The notes beneath the pieces were generated by a model that saw nothing but the letters and a program-made list of their open reading frames with translations, had not been told where the DNA came from and made no database searches. Both the position numbers and the translations under genes were made by a program. This document shows, piece after piece, positions 1-5,596 of a stretch of DNA of 6,755 nucleotides (positions within the stretch are counted from its first letter, which is position 1; each line of letters begins with the position of its first letter). Source of the stretch: Acetofilamentum sp. (GTDB lineage: Bacteria; Bacteroidota; Bacteroidia; Bacteroidales; JAFGUD01); the NCBI GenBank assembly GCA_020722645.1, contig DYKL01000195.1, forward strand, positions 1-6,755, in the 5' to 3' direction.

Positions 1-87
1 TCTCACCTGGCTGAATTTCAGATATATAAGTATAGACTTACGGATTTAAGGAATAATTTATTTTTATACAATAATTATTGTTCTTAA
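1..87 (+). CDS. Possible C-terminal end of an upstream gene (partial, unrecognised)
   Basis: The frame beginning at base 1 is open for 28 codons and ends at a TAA at 85-87. The other two forward frames close earlier (TGA at 10-12, TAA at 47-49). The predicted tail is rich in Leu, Tyr, Arg and Asn (SHLAEFQIYKYRLTDL...), which would suit an amphipathic helix such as the last helix of an efflux or coiled-coil protein. That resemblance is only an impression. A 28-codon opening at the window edge can arise by chance, so the gene call itself is tentative and no function is assigned. Confidence 0.35.
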   Translation, partial: SHLAEFQIYKYRLTDLRNNLFLYNNYCS

Positions 88-96
88 AACGAACAA
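68..96. promoter_or_regulatory. Two overlapping inverted repeats upstream of fur (candidate operator)
   Basis: ACAATAATTATTGT at 68-81 is a perfect 14-base palindrome. It overlaps TTGTTC-7-GAACAA at 78-96, a perfect 6-base inverted repeat with a 7-base spacer. They lie 96-124 bases before the ATG of a Fur-family gene. Fur-type regulators bind AT-rich inverted repeats and often repress their own gene, so an autoregulatory site is possible. The region is very AT-rich, so short palindromes also arise by chance. The second repeat could alternatively be a weak hairpin over the end of the upstream frame, but no T-run follows it. Confidence 0.3.
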
Positions 97-191
97 AATT
101 ATATAAAATAAAAATGACCGCCTAATTTTTTTCTTATTCTTTTTTGAATGTCGCTATCAAACAATTTTTTTATATTTTTGAAAAAAAAATT

Positions 192-638
192 ATGAACTCA
201 AATATTCAAGAAAAAGTCGCCGAAATATTTACAGAGTACTTAAAAAAAAACAATTTTAGAAGAACTCCGGAAAGATATAAGATATTAGAAGAAATATATC
301 ACTTCGAAGGTCACTTTACAGTTGAAGAATTGTTTATTCTGATAAATCAAAAAAATTATATGATAAGCAGGGCAACTCTTTACAACACAATTGATTTGCT
401 GGATAAATGCAATTTGGTTAAAAAACATCAGTTTAGGGACAAAACATCATTATATGAAAAAGCTTATTTAAGCACAAATCACGATCATTTGATTTGTGAA
501 AAATGCGGAAAAATATTTGAGTTTTGTGACCCAAGGTTATACGAAATTATTAATGATATAGCCTCTCAGAATAATTTTAAAGTGAAATCACACGAATTAT
601 ATATCAAAGGTTTGTGTCATAAATGCAAAAAAAAATAA
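192..638 (+). CDS. fur: Fur-family metal-responsive transcriptional repressor
   Basis: This is a 148-residue cytoplasmic DNA-binding regulator, the usual Fur length. Residues about 1-90 form the winged-helix domain: the TPERYKILE stretch at 25-33 and the recognition region SRATLYNTIDLL at 59-70 are typical. Residues about 91-148 form the dimerisation and metal domain. It has HDH at 97-99 and two CxxC pairs (C102/C105, C142/C145) for structural zinc. H41, E89, H97, H99 and E110 line up with the regulatory metal site, and H134 with the second site. The residue equivalent to the peroxide-sensing Asp of PerR is Glu110, which favours Fur over PerR; Zur cannot be excluded. The frame extends upstream to a TTG at 144, but family alignment supports the ATG at 192, which follows an A9 run and lacks a Shine-Dalgarno. 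The YbbR-like gene starts 23 bases downstream. Confidence 0.9.
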   Translation: MNSNIQEKVAEIFTEYLKKNNFRRTPERYKILEEIYHFEGHFTVEELFILINQKNYMISRATLYNTIDLLDKCNLVKKHQFRDKTSLYEKAYLSTNHDHLICEKCGKIFEFCDPRLYEIINDIASQNNFKVKSHELYIKGLCHKCKKK

Positions 639-661
639 AATTTAATTAAAATACTCAAAAA

Positions 662-1630
662 ATGAAATTAAAAGATAAAATATTTACTAAAAAATTGTAT
701 ATTTTTTTAACATTTGTTCTGTTCGCTGCAATTATTTGGTTTTTAAATTCACTGAATCGTGAGTATATTACAGAAATTAATTTACCGGTAATATACGAGA
801 ATTTACCTCCCCATAAAGCAAATATAACTGAACTACCAGAAGCTTTAATTATTTCAGTTAAAGCAAATGGTTTTGATATTCTGAAATATGAGCTTAAAAA
901 GAGTTTTTCACCAACCAAACTTGATATGAATTCAGTAAAATATCACCGTTTAAAAGCTTATGACACAAGCAGATATTATATTTTAACTAAAGAATTTTTT
1001 GAACAAATAAAAAAAAATATTAGCATTAATATCGAAATCAAATTAATTAAACCTGATACAATATATTTTCATTTTACTACTTTTATGTCTAAAAAAGTAC
1101 CTGTTTTTTTAAACGCTGATTTTTACCCGCAAAATCAGTTTGCAATCAAAAAAAATCCTTATATGACTCCAGATTCTGTCGTTGTCAGTGGACCCAAGGT
1201 TATCGTTGATACAATTACAAAAATTAAAACAGAATATTTTGAACTGAATTCATTAACAGAAAACACTTTATATAAAGCCAAATTAGAAGAAATAGATAAA
1301 GTAAAGATTGAACCTCAAATTATTGATGTTGATATTGAAATTGAAGAATATACTGAATTAAGATTTAAAATACCAGTTGAGACTGCAAACGTTCCTGATA
1401 GTATTTCAATCCATCTGTTTCCGAATACAATAACTGTTGTTTGCAAAGTTGGATACAGCAATTATAACAAAATTGAAGCCGCCGATTTCAGAGTAAAAGC
1501 AGATTATTATTCAATATTTGAAACTTCAGGAAAAAAATTGATGATTGAAATTGTTGATTATCCTCAAAATATTTACGGCTTTTCATTTTCACCTGAATTT
1601 GTAGAATATATTATCGAAAAAAAAGAATAA
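662..1630 (+). CDS. YbbR/CdaR-like membrane-anchored protein
   Basis: This 322-residue protein has a short basic N-terminus and one membrane helix at about residues 12-30 (LYIFLTFVLFAAIIWFL). The rest is probably outside the cytoplasmic membrane. The segment just after the helix (NREYITEINLPVIYENLPP) is the start of a YbbR-type repeat as found in Bacteroidota. A second begins near 145 (KVPVFLNADF...) with the characteristic SVVVSGP at 172-178 and a following V-D-x-I-x-K-I segment. A third begins near 235 (FKIPVETANVP). In Firmicutes, CdaR has this architecture and modulates the diadenylate cyclase CdaA. No cyclase gene is in this window, so the role here is unknown. The gene ends one base before coaE, which implies shared transcription and probably translational coupling. 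An A9 run lies in the coding sequence at 1009-1017. Confidence 0.8.
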   Translation: MKLKDKIFTKKLYIFLTFVLFAAIIWFLNSLNREYITEINLPVIYENLPPHKANITELPEALIISVKANGFDILKYELKKSFSPTKLDMNSVKYHRLKAYDTSRYYILTKEFFEQIKKNISINIEIKLIKPDTIYFHFTTFMSKKVPVFLNADFYPQNQFAIKKNPYMTPDSVVVSGPKVIVDTITKIKTEYFELNSLTENTLYKAKLEEIDKVKIEPQIIDVDIEIEEYTELRFKIPVETANVPDSISIHLFPNTITVVCKVGYSNYNKIEAADFRVKADYYSIFETSGKKLMIEIVDYPQNIYGFSFSPEFVEYIIEKKE

Positions 1631-1631
1631 T

Positions 1632-2216
1632 ATGTTAAAAATTGGTTTAACCGGCGGAATTGGTTCAGGGAAAACGACTGTTGCAAAAATTTTTGAACTT
1701 TTTTACATACCTGTATATTACGCTGATTCTATTGCTAAAATAATTATTGAAAGTGATAAAGCCAAAAAAATAATAACATCAAAGTTCGGTAATGTATATG
1801 CTGATGGGAAGTTGGATAATAAAAAATTGGCGCAGATTGTTTTTTCAAATAAAGAGGCATTAAATAATTTAAACGAAATAGTTCATCCTTTGGTTTTAGA
1901 AGATTATGTAAATTGGTGTAAATCAATGAACAATGAAAAAATTACTTTAATCGAAGCAGCTATACTTTTCGAATCTGGATTTAATAAAAATGTTGATAAA
2001 ATCATCACTGTTACGGCACCTTTAGAAATAAAAATAAGCAGAGTTTGTAAACGTGATAATGTAAATAAAGATAAAGTTGTTGAAAGAATAAAAAACCAGA
2101 TTCCAGATGAGAAAAAAATTCAGAAATCTGATTTTGTAATTTATAATGATGATATTAAAGCGTTGATTCCCCAAGTTGAAAAAATATACAATGACTTAAT
2201 CTTGGGGAATTTTTAA
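1632..2216 (+). CDS. coaE: Dephospho-CoA kinase
   Basis: CoaE phosphorylates the 3'-hydroxyl of the ribose of dephospho-CoA with ATP, the last step of coenzyme A synthesis, in the cytoplasm. The 194-residue length is normal. The Walker A loop GGIGSGKT is at residues 8-15. The catalytic Asp of the family corresponds to D32 in YYADSIAK. The conserved HP is at 85-86 (EIVHPLV), the IEAAILFESG segment (family LLFE) at 107-116, and the lid has CKRD at 139-142 followed by RIKNQ at 152-156. The ATG sits one base after the stop of the YbbR-like gene, the order seen in many Bacteroidota. The final codons contain the right arm of a 10-base inverted repeat that may act as a transcription terminator. No essential motif is missing. 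Confidence 0.96.
   Translation: MLKIGLTGGIGSGKTTVAKIFELFYIPVYYADSIAKIIIESDKAKKIITSKFGNVYADGKLDNKKLAQIVFSNKEALNNLNEIVHPLVLEDYVNWCKSMNNEKITLIEAAILFESGFNKNVDKIITVTAPLEIKISRVCKRDNVNKDKVVERIKNQIPDEKKIQKSDFVIYNDDIKALIPQVEKIYNDLILGNF
2166..2214 (+). terminator. Candidate terminator overlapping the end of coaE
   Basis: ATTCCCCAAG at 2166-2175 and CTTGGGGAAT at 2201-2210 are perfect 10-base inverted repeats. They are separated by 25 bases, and TTTT follows at 2211-2214. The stem holds the only G/C-rich tracts nearby and lies within the last 17 codons and stop of coaE. It is well placed to end the rightward transcript before the convergent gene. The long loop and short T-run make it an imperfect intrinsic terminator. 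A smaller hairpin follows at 2224-2240 (7-base stem with one G-T pair, 3-base loop). Confidence 0.45.
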
Positions 2217-2251
2217 AGGTTTTAATAATGAACCGTTATTTTGTTGATTAT

Positions 2252-2776
2252 TTAATCTAATTTTTCACGTAAAACATTTACTAAATCAACAAGTAAAGCT
2301 TTTTTTTCTTCTGAAACATTACCAATATTAATTTGCAATTTTTTTATATTAAGTTCAAGTTGCTGTTTGTCAAAATAATTCATGTATTCAATTACACTAA
2401 ATGCTTCAATTGCAGTTTCAAAATCGCTATTTATAAAAATATCAATAAAATTTTCAAAATAAGAATCAAAATTCAATGTAGTTTGCCAGCATAATGAAAT
2501 AAGTTCCGTTTTAATGCTTTTATAGTCGATATTGTTTATAAATTTCAACAATAATTCAGCATTATCCTGATTTTTTAAATCAACCAAAAAGCTAAAAATA
2601 AGTTTTCCTAGCTCTTTTTCTTTGTAGGCTTTATAAACATTTATTAAATCAGCTAAAATTTCTACGCTTCCTTCTTCTCTTAAAACAATCAATAAATCCC
2701 TTATTGCTTGAATATCATAAGAATAAAGAACATTTCGCCAGTTTTCGATTTTTTGATTTTTATTTATTTTTTCCAT
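2252..2776 (-). CDS. Hypothetical protein, HEAT-like alpha-helical repeats
   Basis: This is a 174-residue, wholly alpha-helical, acidic and Leu/Ile-rich protein with no signal peptide or membrane segment, so probably cytoplasmic. It reads as successive helix pairs of about 30-35 residues: IQAIRDLLIVLREEGSVEILADLINVY, then ELGKLIFSFLVDLKNQDNAELLLKFI, then TELISLCWQTTLNFDSYFENFIDIF, then FETAIEAFSVIEYM. Such pairs suit a HEAT/ARM-type solenoid used for protein binding. A Cys-Trp-Gln triplet at 96-98 followed by LNFDSYFE resembles a small helical-repeat family I associate with Bacteroidota, but that is from memory. It converges on coaE with a 35-base gap between stops. The ATG at 2776-2774 lacks a Shine-Dalgarno. 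No function is known to me; a structural or adaptor role is a guess. Confidence 0.75.
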   Translation of the reverse strand: MEKINKNQKIENWRNVLYSYDIQAIRDLLIVLREEGSVEILADLINVYKAYKEKELGKLIFSFLVDLKNQDNAELLLKFINNIDYKSIKTELISLCWQTTLNFDSYFENFIDIFINSDFETAIEAFSVIEYMNYFDKQQLELNIKKLQINIGNVSEEKKALLVDLVNVLREKLD

Positions 2777-2793
2777 GTTATTACAAAATTTAA

Positions 2794-2809
2794 TATGTTT
2801 TTTAACATA
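2794..2809. repeat. Short inverted repeat in the divergent intergenic region
   Basis: TATGTT-TTTT-AACATA is a perfect 6-base inverted repeat with a 4-base spacer. It lies 17 bases ahead of the leftward start codon and about 20 bases before the -33 element of the rightward promoter. In that position it cannot be a terminator for either gene. It could be an operator or a small hairpin in the leader of the leftward gene. In sequence this AT-rich it may also be chance. Confidence 0.25.
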
Positions 2810-2825
2810 AAAATTTTTTTTAAAA

Positions 2826-2856
2826 TTTGAATGTTTTTATAAAATTACTAACTTTG
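2826..2856 (+). promoter_or_regulatory. Bacteroidota-type sigma promoter for the kelch lipoprotein gene
   Basis: TTTG at 2826-2829 (-33 element) is followed after exactly 19 bases by TAACTTTG at 2849-2856. This matches the -7 element TAnnTTTG of the primary sigma factor of Bacteroidota. Transcription would begin a few bases after 2856, giving a leader of about 90 bases before the ATG at 2954. This is the best promoter in the window, and it probably drives both the lipoprotein and the following barrel gene. Confidence 0.7.
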
Positions 2857-2953
2857 CAAAAATAAAATTTTTTTCTGTTTCTAATAAATTTAGTCTTTTG
2901 AATTAATCATTATTTCGTCTGTTTTGTAAACAAATCAATCTAATTCTCAATAG

Positions 2954-4465
2954 ATGCTAAGAAAAACTACTTTTAGGCAAATAATTGTATTTTTATTTGT
3001 CATTTTTTTCGGTTTCCTTTTTATTACAGGCTCATGCAAGAAAGACGAACTTTACTCTTTCAACCGCCCACAGTTTGCTACTTCTTTAATGACCCAATCA
3101 ATGTACGAACTTAGAACATCAGCATTGAAAGATACTTTGTATATTAACAACGGCGAAGGTGTTCTTAGTGCATATTTTGCTATTATTCAAGGTGAATTTG
3201 ACCATGTGCTTGACACAATCAAACAATATGGTCATGTATGGTCAACGACTAAACAATTCCCCAAAATTAATCCACGTGATACATCTACTTTCAGCCGTTA
3301 TTACAACTGGACTTTTGACAGTTCCGGTACATTTACTTCTAATATTTCTCTTTACCCCGAAACAAAATTCTGGGTACGTTCTTATGTTATTACATCAAAA
3401 GGCGATACCGGATATAATCAACAGGTTTTTTCAACAACTTCACTTCCTCCAATCAATGAATGGTTTTTTCAAAGTACCGTTCCAGCTATTAATGGTAATG
3501 TAAGAACCGGTGCTGTTGCTTTTACTTTTGTTGAGCCTGAAAAAAATTACACTGTGGGTATTGTTGGAACTGGAAATAATGCGTCCCAAGTGCTTAATGA
3601 TTTTTGGATTTTTGACCCTGAAACTGGCTCTTGGGAAGGTTTGCCTGGTGTTTTACCTCAAGCAAGAACTGATGCTGTTGGCTTCGTTATTGTAACACTT
3701 GATGAATTTAACAGAAAAGTTACTAATCTTTATGTCGGTGGCGGTAGGGATATGTCCGGTAATGTTTACAGTGATTTTTACAGATATTCTTATATTACAA
3801 ATGACTGGCATAGAATATCTGATTTTCCCAGAGGTATTACAGGCGGAGTTGCTTTTACGTCAGGAGATAAAGCTTATGTTGGGCTTGGTTCTACTCAAAA
3901 TTATGACAACGGAGGGTTTTATCAATACGACCCTTATAAAGAAGCTAACTTTGAATATCCGTGGACTCCTTGTCCTACTTTTGAAAACGACCCGGCAAAA
4001 CACGCCAGACAAGGTTCTGTGTGCTTTACAATCGAAAATGTTTCCTATGTGGGAATGGGTATGCACATAAATGAAAGTGATGATACAATCTACTATAACG
4101 ATTTGTGGATGTTTGTCCCAAACGAAATGTTTCTGAACGAATCATACTGGGTGCCAATGGAACCTTTTCCGGCTGGAGGCAGAGTCAACTGTACTGCTTT
4201 TGCGATGGATTATCAGGGATATGTAGGTTTAGGCTATGATGGTGATAAAATTTGTCAGGATTTATATCGTTTCGACCCTTTTGTTAATACATGGTATCAG
4301 ATTGCTGATTACAAAACAGGTCCTGATTACACCGGTCAAGTTCAAAAAACTACAAGAGCTTTTGGTTTCGGAATTAAAAAAATAGGATATGTTGGCGGGG
4401 GATTCAATGGCGATGACCAAGATATCCCTTATTCAAACGAGTTCTGGAATTACAGACCTTGGTAG
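2954..4465 (+). CDS. Surface lipoprotein with FN3-like domain and kelch beta-propeller
   Basis: This is a 503-residue exported lipoprotein. Residues 1-27 form a signal peptide with a long hydrophobic core, and C28 in ITGSC is the lipidation site. The next residues KKDE resemble the charged lipoprotein export signal that sends Bacteroidota lipoproteins to the outer surface. Residues about 60-165 look like the FN3-like domain of this phylum (QYGHVWSTT at 91-99, FWVRSYV at 139-145, FSTTSLP at 159-165). From about 195 six kelch-type motifs follow: VGIVGTG/WIFDPETGSW, LYVGGGRD/YRYSYITNDW, AYVGLGS/YQYDPY, SYVGMGM/LWMFVP, GYVGLGY/LYRFDPFVNTW and GYVGGGF/EFWNYRPW. That fits a six-bladed propeller ending at the C-terminus, with no visible type IX sorting domain. 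A TAG directly before the ATG fixes the start. Ligand and role are unknown. The barrel gene follows after 79 bases. Confidence 0.88.
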   Translation: MLRKTTFRQIIVFLFVIFFGFLFITGSCKKDELYSFNRPQFATSLMTQSMYELRTSALKDTLYINNGEGVLSAYFAIIQGEFDHVLDTIKQYGHVWSTTKQFPKINPRDTSTFSRYYNWTFDSSGTFTSNISLYPETKFWVRSYVITSKGDTGYNQQVFSTTSLPPINEWFFQSTVPAINGNVRTGAVAFTFVEPEKNYTVGIVGTGNNASQVLNDFWIFDPETGSWEGLPGVLPQARTDAVGFVIVTLDEFNRKVTNLYVGGGRDMSGNVYSDFYRYSYITNDWHRISDFPRGITGGVAFTSGDKAYVGLGSTQNYDNGGFYQYDPYKEANFEYPWTPCPTFENDPAKHARQGSVCFTIENVSYVGMGMHINESDDTIYYNDLWMFVPNEMFLNESYWVPMEPFPAGGRVNCTAFAMDYQGYVGLGYDGDKICQDLYRFDPFVNTWYQIADYKTGPDYTGQVQKTTRAFGFGIKKIGYVGGGFNGDDQDIPYSNEFWNYRPW

Positions 4466-4467
4466 AT

Positions 4468-4515
4468 GTGCCAATTTGATAATGTGTTAATTTAATAATT
4501 TACTAATTGGCAAAT
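4468..4515 (+). repeat. Degenerate 16-base tandem repeat with inverted ends
   Basis: Two adjacent 16-base units, GTGCCAATTTGATAAT (4468-4483) and GTGTTAATTTAATAAT (4484-4499), agree at 13 of 16 positions. A third, weaker unit follows at 4500-4515 (9 of 16). The ends form a perfect 8-base inverted repeat, TGCCAATT at 4469-4476 and AATTGGCA at 4505-4512. It starts 2 bases after the lipoprotein stop codon and fills over half the gap before the barrel gene. No T-run follows, so a terminator is unlikely. An RNA hairpin or an interspersed intergenic repeat is more plausible. Confidence 0.5.
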
Positions 4516-4544
4516 TATAAACTAAATGTAAATAATAAAAAAAA

Positions 4545-5324
4545 ATGAAAAAAATAATATATTTTTTTATAGTATTTATCCCTACAATTTTAAACGCACA
4601 ATGGGAATTTAATTATTTTGTGCTTAAAGCAGGCGCAAATCATCATTTGCTAAGTCCGCAGCCTGAACCCAACAACTCATTTTTTTTAAACACACTCGAA
4701 GGCGAACAAAGATTAATTCCTGATTCTGCTTTTATTCCCGACTATGTGCCAGGTTTTCAGGTTGGTTTTGATTTTCATTTTGACTTTCAGAATGATAAAG
4801 CAGGTATAGTTGTTGGCGCTCAGTACCTAAATCAAGGTATTTCTGCAAAATACACTTCACTTAACAACCAATATCATTTACTTCAGACTCACAGAATAAA
4901 TTCTTTGAGCATTCCTGCTTTTGTTAAACTCGGCAGAGAAATTTTTGACCAGCAATTCTATATTTTTCTCGGTGCAAGATTTAATGTAAATTTTGGATTA
5001 CAAACTGTCGAAAAAGTTGATTGGATTGCTCAAACAAAAAGTAATTACTCTACCGAAGATTTCTTTGTTTCAAATAATATTGGTTATCTGATTGGCATCA
5101 ATTTTTTGGTTTTTAATTTTGAATTTAATTTTTACCCTCAAACTTTTCTTAATAAAGAATATACATACAATGTCGGCTCTTCTAATGATAAATTTATGGC
5201 TTGCCCGTATTCAACTCAGCCTGATAATCTGATGTTTCTGCAAACAAGCTTATATGTTCCTATTTCAAAATGGACAACATCTAAAAGTTATTTTATCAAT
5301 AATATCGTTCGTCGGTTAAAATAG
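4545..5324 (+). CDS. Outer-membrane beta-barrel protein (PorT/OMP_b-brl-like)
   Basis: This is a 259-residue protein with a classical signal peptide, MKKIIYFFIVFIPTILNA, probably cleaved before Q19. Gln after the cleavage site is common in Bacteroidota. The mature part alternates polar and hydrophobic or aromatic residues in repeated strands, for example GFQVGFDFHFDF, AGIVVGAQYL, FYIFLGARFNVNFGL and GYLIGINFLVFNFEFNFYP. These suit an outer-membrane barrel of roughly 8-10 strands. The segment HRINSLSIPAFVKLG (about 116-130) matches the R-x-x-x-L-x-I-P-x-x-x-K pattern of PorT-like barrels. It follows the kelch lipoprotein in the same direction and has no clear promoter of its own, so co-transcription is likely. 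It may anchor or partner the lipoprotein, which is inference. The start is an ATG after an A9 run. Confidence 0.8.
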   Translation: MKKIIYFFIVFIPTILNAQWEFNYFVLKAGANHHLLSPQPEPNNSFFLNTLEGEQRLIPDSAFIPDYVPGFQVGFDFHFDFQNDKAGIVVGAQYLNQGISAKYTSLNNQYHLLQTHRINSLSIPAFVKLGREIFDQQFYIFLGARFNVNFGLQTVEKVDWIAQTKSNYSTEDFFVSNNIGYLIGINFLVFNFEFNFYPQTFLNKEYTYNVGSSNDKFMACPYSTQPDNLMFLQTSLYVPISKWTTSKSYFINNIVRRLK

Positions 5325-5340
5325 ACTATTTTGATTTTTT
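5318..5340 (+). terminator. Weak AT-rich terminator candidate at the barrel gene stop
   Basis: AAAATAGACTATTTT at 5318-5332 is a perfect 15-base palindrome with one central base. It spans the TAG stop (5322-5324), and six T residues follow at 5335-5340. Folded with a 5-base loop it gives only a 5-base A-U stem, extendable by G-U pairs. The placement is right for a terminator, but the predicted strength is low. Confidence 0.3.
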
Positions 5341-5356
5341 ATATTCATAAAATTTC

Positions 5357-5385
5357 TTATTTTTTCGGACAAATAGTTTTTTTTT
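5357..5385 (+). terminator. Second weak terminator candidate with T9 run
   Basis: TATTT at 5358-5362 and AAATA at 5371-5375 can pair around the loop TTTCGGAC, with a T-G pair added at the base. A run of nine T residues follows at 5377-5385. The T-run is good but the stem is short and made only of A-T pairs. It may act together with the palindrome about 25 bases upstream to end the lipoprotein-barrel transcript. Confidence 0.35.
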
Positions 5386-5485
5386 CGTATATAATATGAG
5401 TCTGGTCAAAAAAGTATAAATATTTTAGCACAACAAATACAAATAGCTGATTATCAATAGTATAATAAATTTTTGAAATCAACTT

Positions 5486-5566
5486 AACTTTCTAATAATC
5501 AATACATTAACTTTATAGACCCTTACAGGGCAGGCTTTCAACTTTATGAACTTTACAAACTAAACT
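5486..5566. repeat. AACTTTA short repeats with a CCCT/AGGG hairpin, upstream of the dGTPase gene
   Basis: AACTTT occurs four times, at 5486, 5509, 5540 and 5549; the last three read AACTTTA. The last two belong to a 9-base tandem array, AACTTTATG, AACTTTACA and a weaker AACTAAACT (5540-5566). Between them lies CCCTTACAGGG (5523-5533), a tight 4-base hairpin that stands out in AT-rich surroundings. The set lies 31-111 bases before the dGTPase ATG, so it would be in its promoter or leader. The remainder of the gap (5386-5485) shows no gene, RNA or full promoter match. TAACTTTC at 5485-5492 is one base off the -7 consensus and has no properly spaced -33 element. Confidence 0.4.
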
Positions 5567-5596
5567 AATATATGTAAAAAAATAAATGTTTTAATT

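Noticed and set aside
173..180. TATTTTTG matching the TAnnTTTG -7 promoter element before fur
   Set aside because: No TTTG lies 19-21 bases upstream (the nearest, at 143-146, is 26 away), and it would leave almost no leader. In T-rich DNA this match is weak.
144..191. Upstream TTG start for the Fur-family gene, adding 16 residues
   Set aside because: The added residues do not match the Fur family, the family N-terminus fits the ATG at 192, and no ribosome binding site precedes the TTG.
655..918. 87-codon reverse-strand opening over the YbbR-like gene
   Set aside because: It is fully overlapped by a recognised gene and its translation shows no family features. The same holds for the reverse openings at 1744-1926 and 3860-4066.
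2781..2795. Promoter for the leftward hypothetical gene, TAAATTTTG on the minus strand
   Set aside because: The spacing inside the -7 element is one base too long and no -33 element is positioned correctly.
3159..4070. Three long open stretches in another forward frame within the kelch gene (3159-3503, 3510-3695, 3699-4070)
   Set aside because: They are out-of-frame shadows of a gene with a clear signal peptide and kelch motifs. Their translations are Leu/Ile-rich without any domain.
5325..5596. Small RNA or small protein in the gap before dgt
   Set aside because: No tRNA-like or riboswitch-like fold is apparent, and the ATG at 5396 opens only seven codons.
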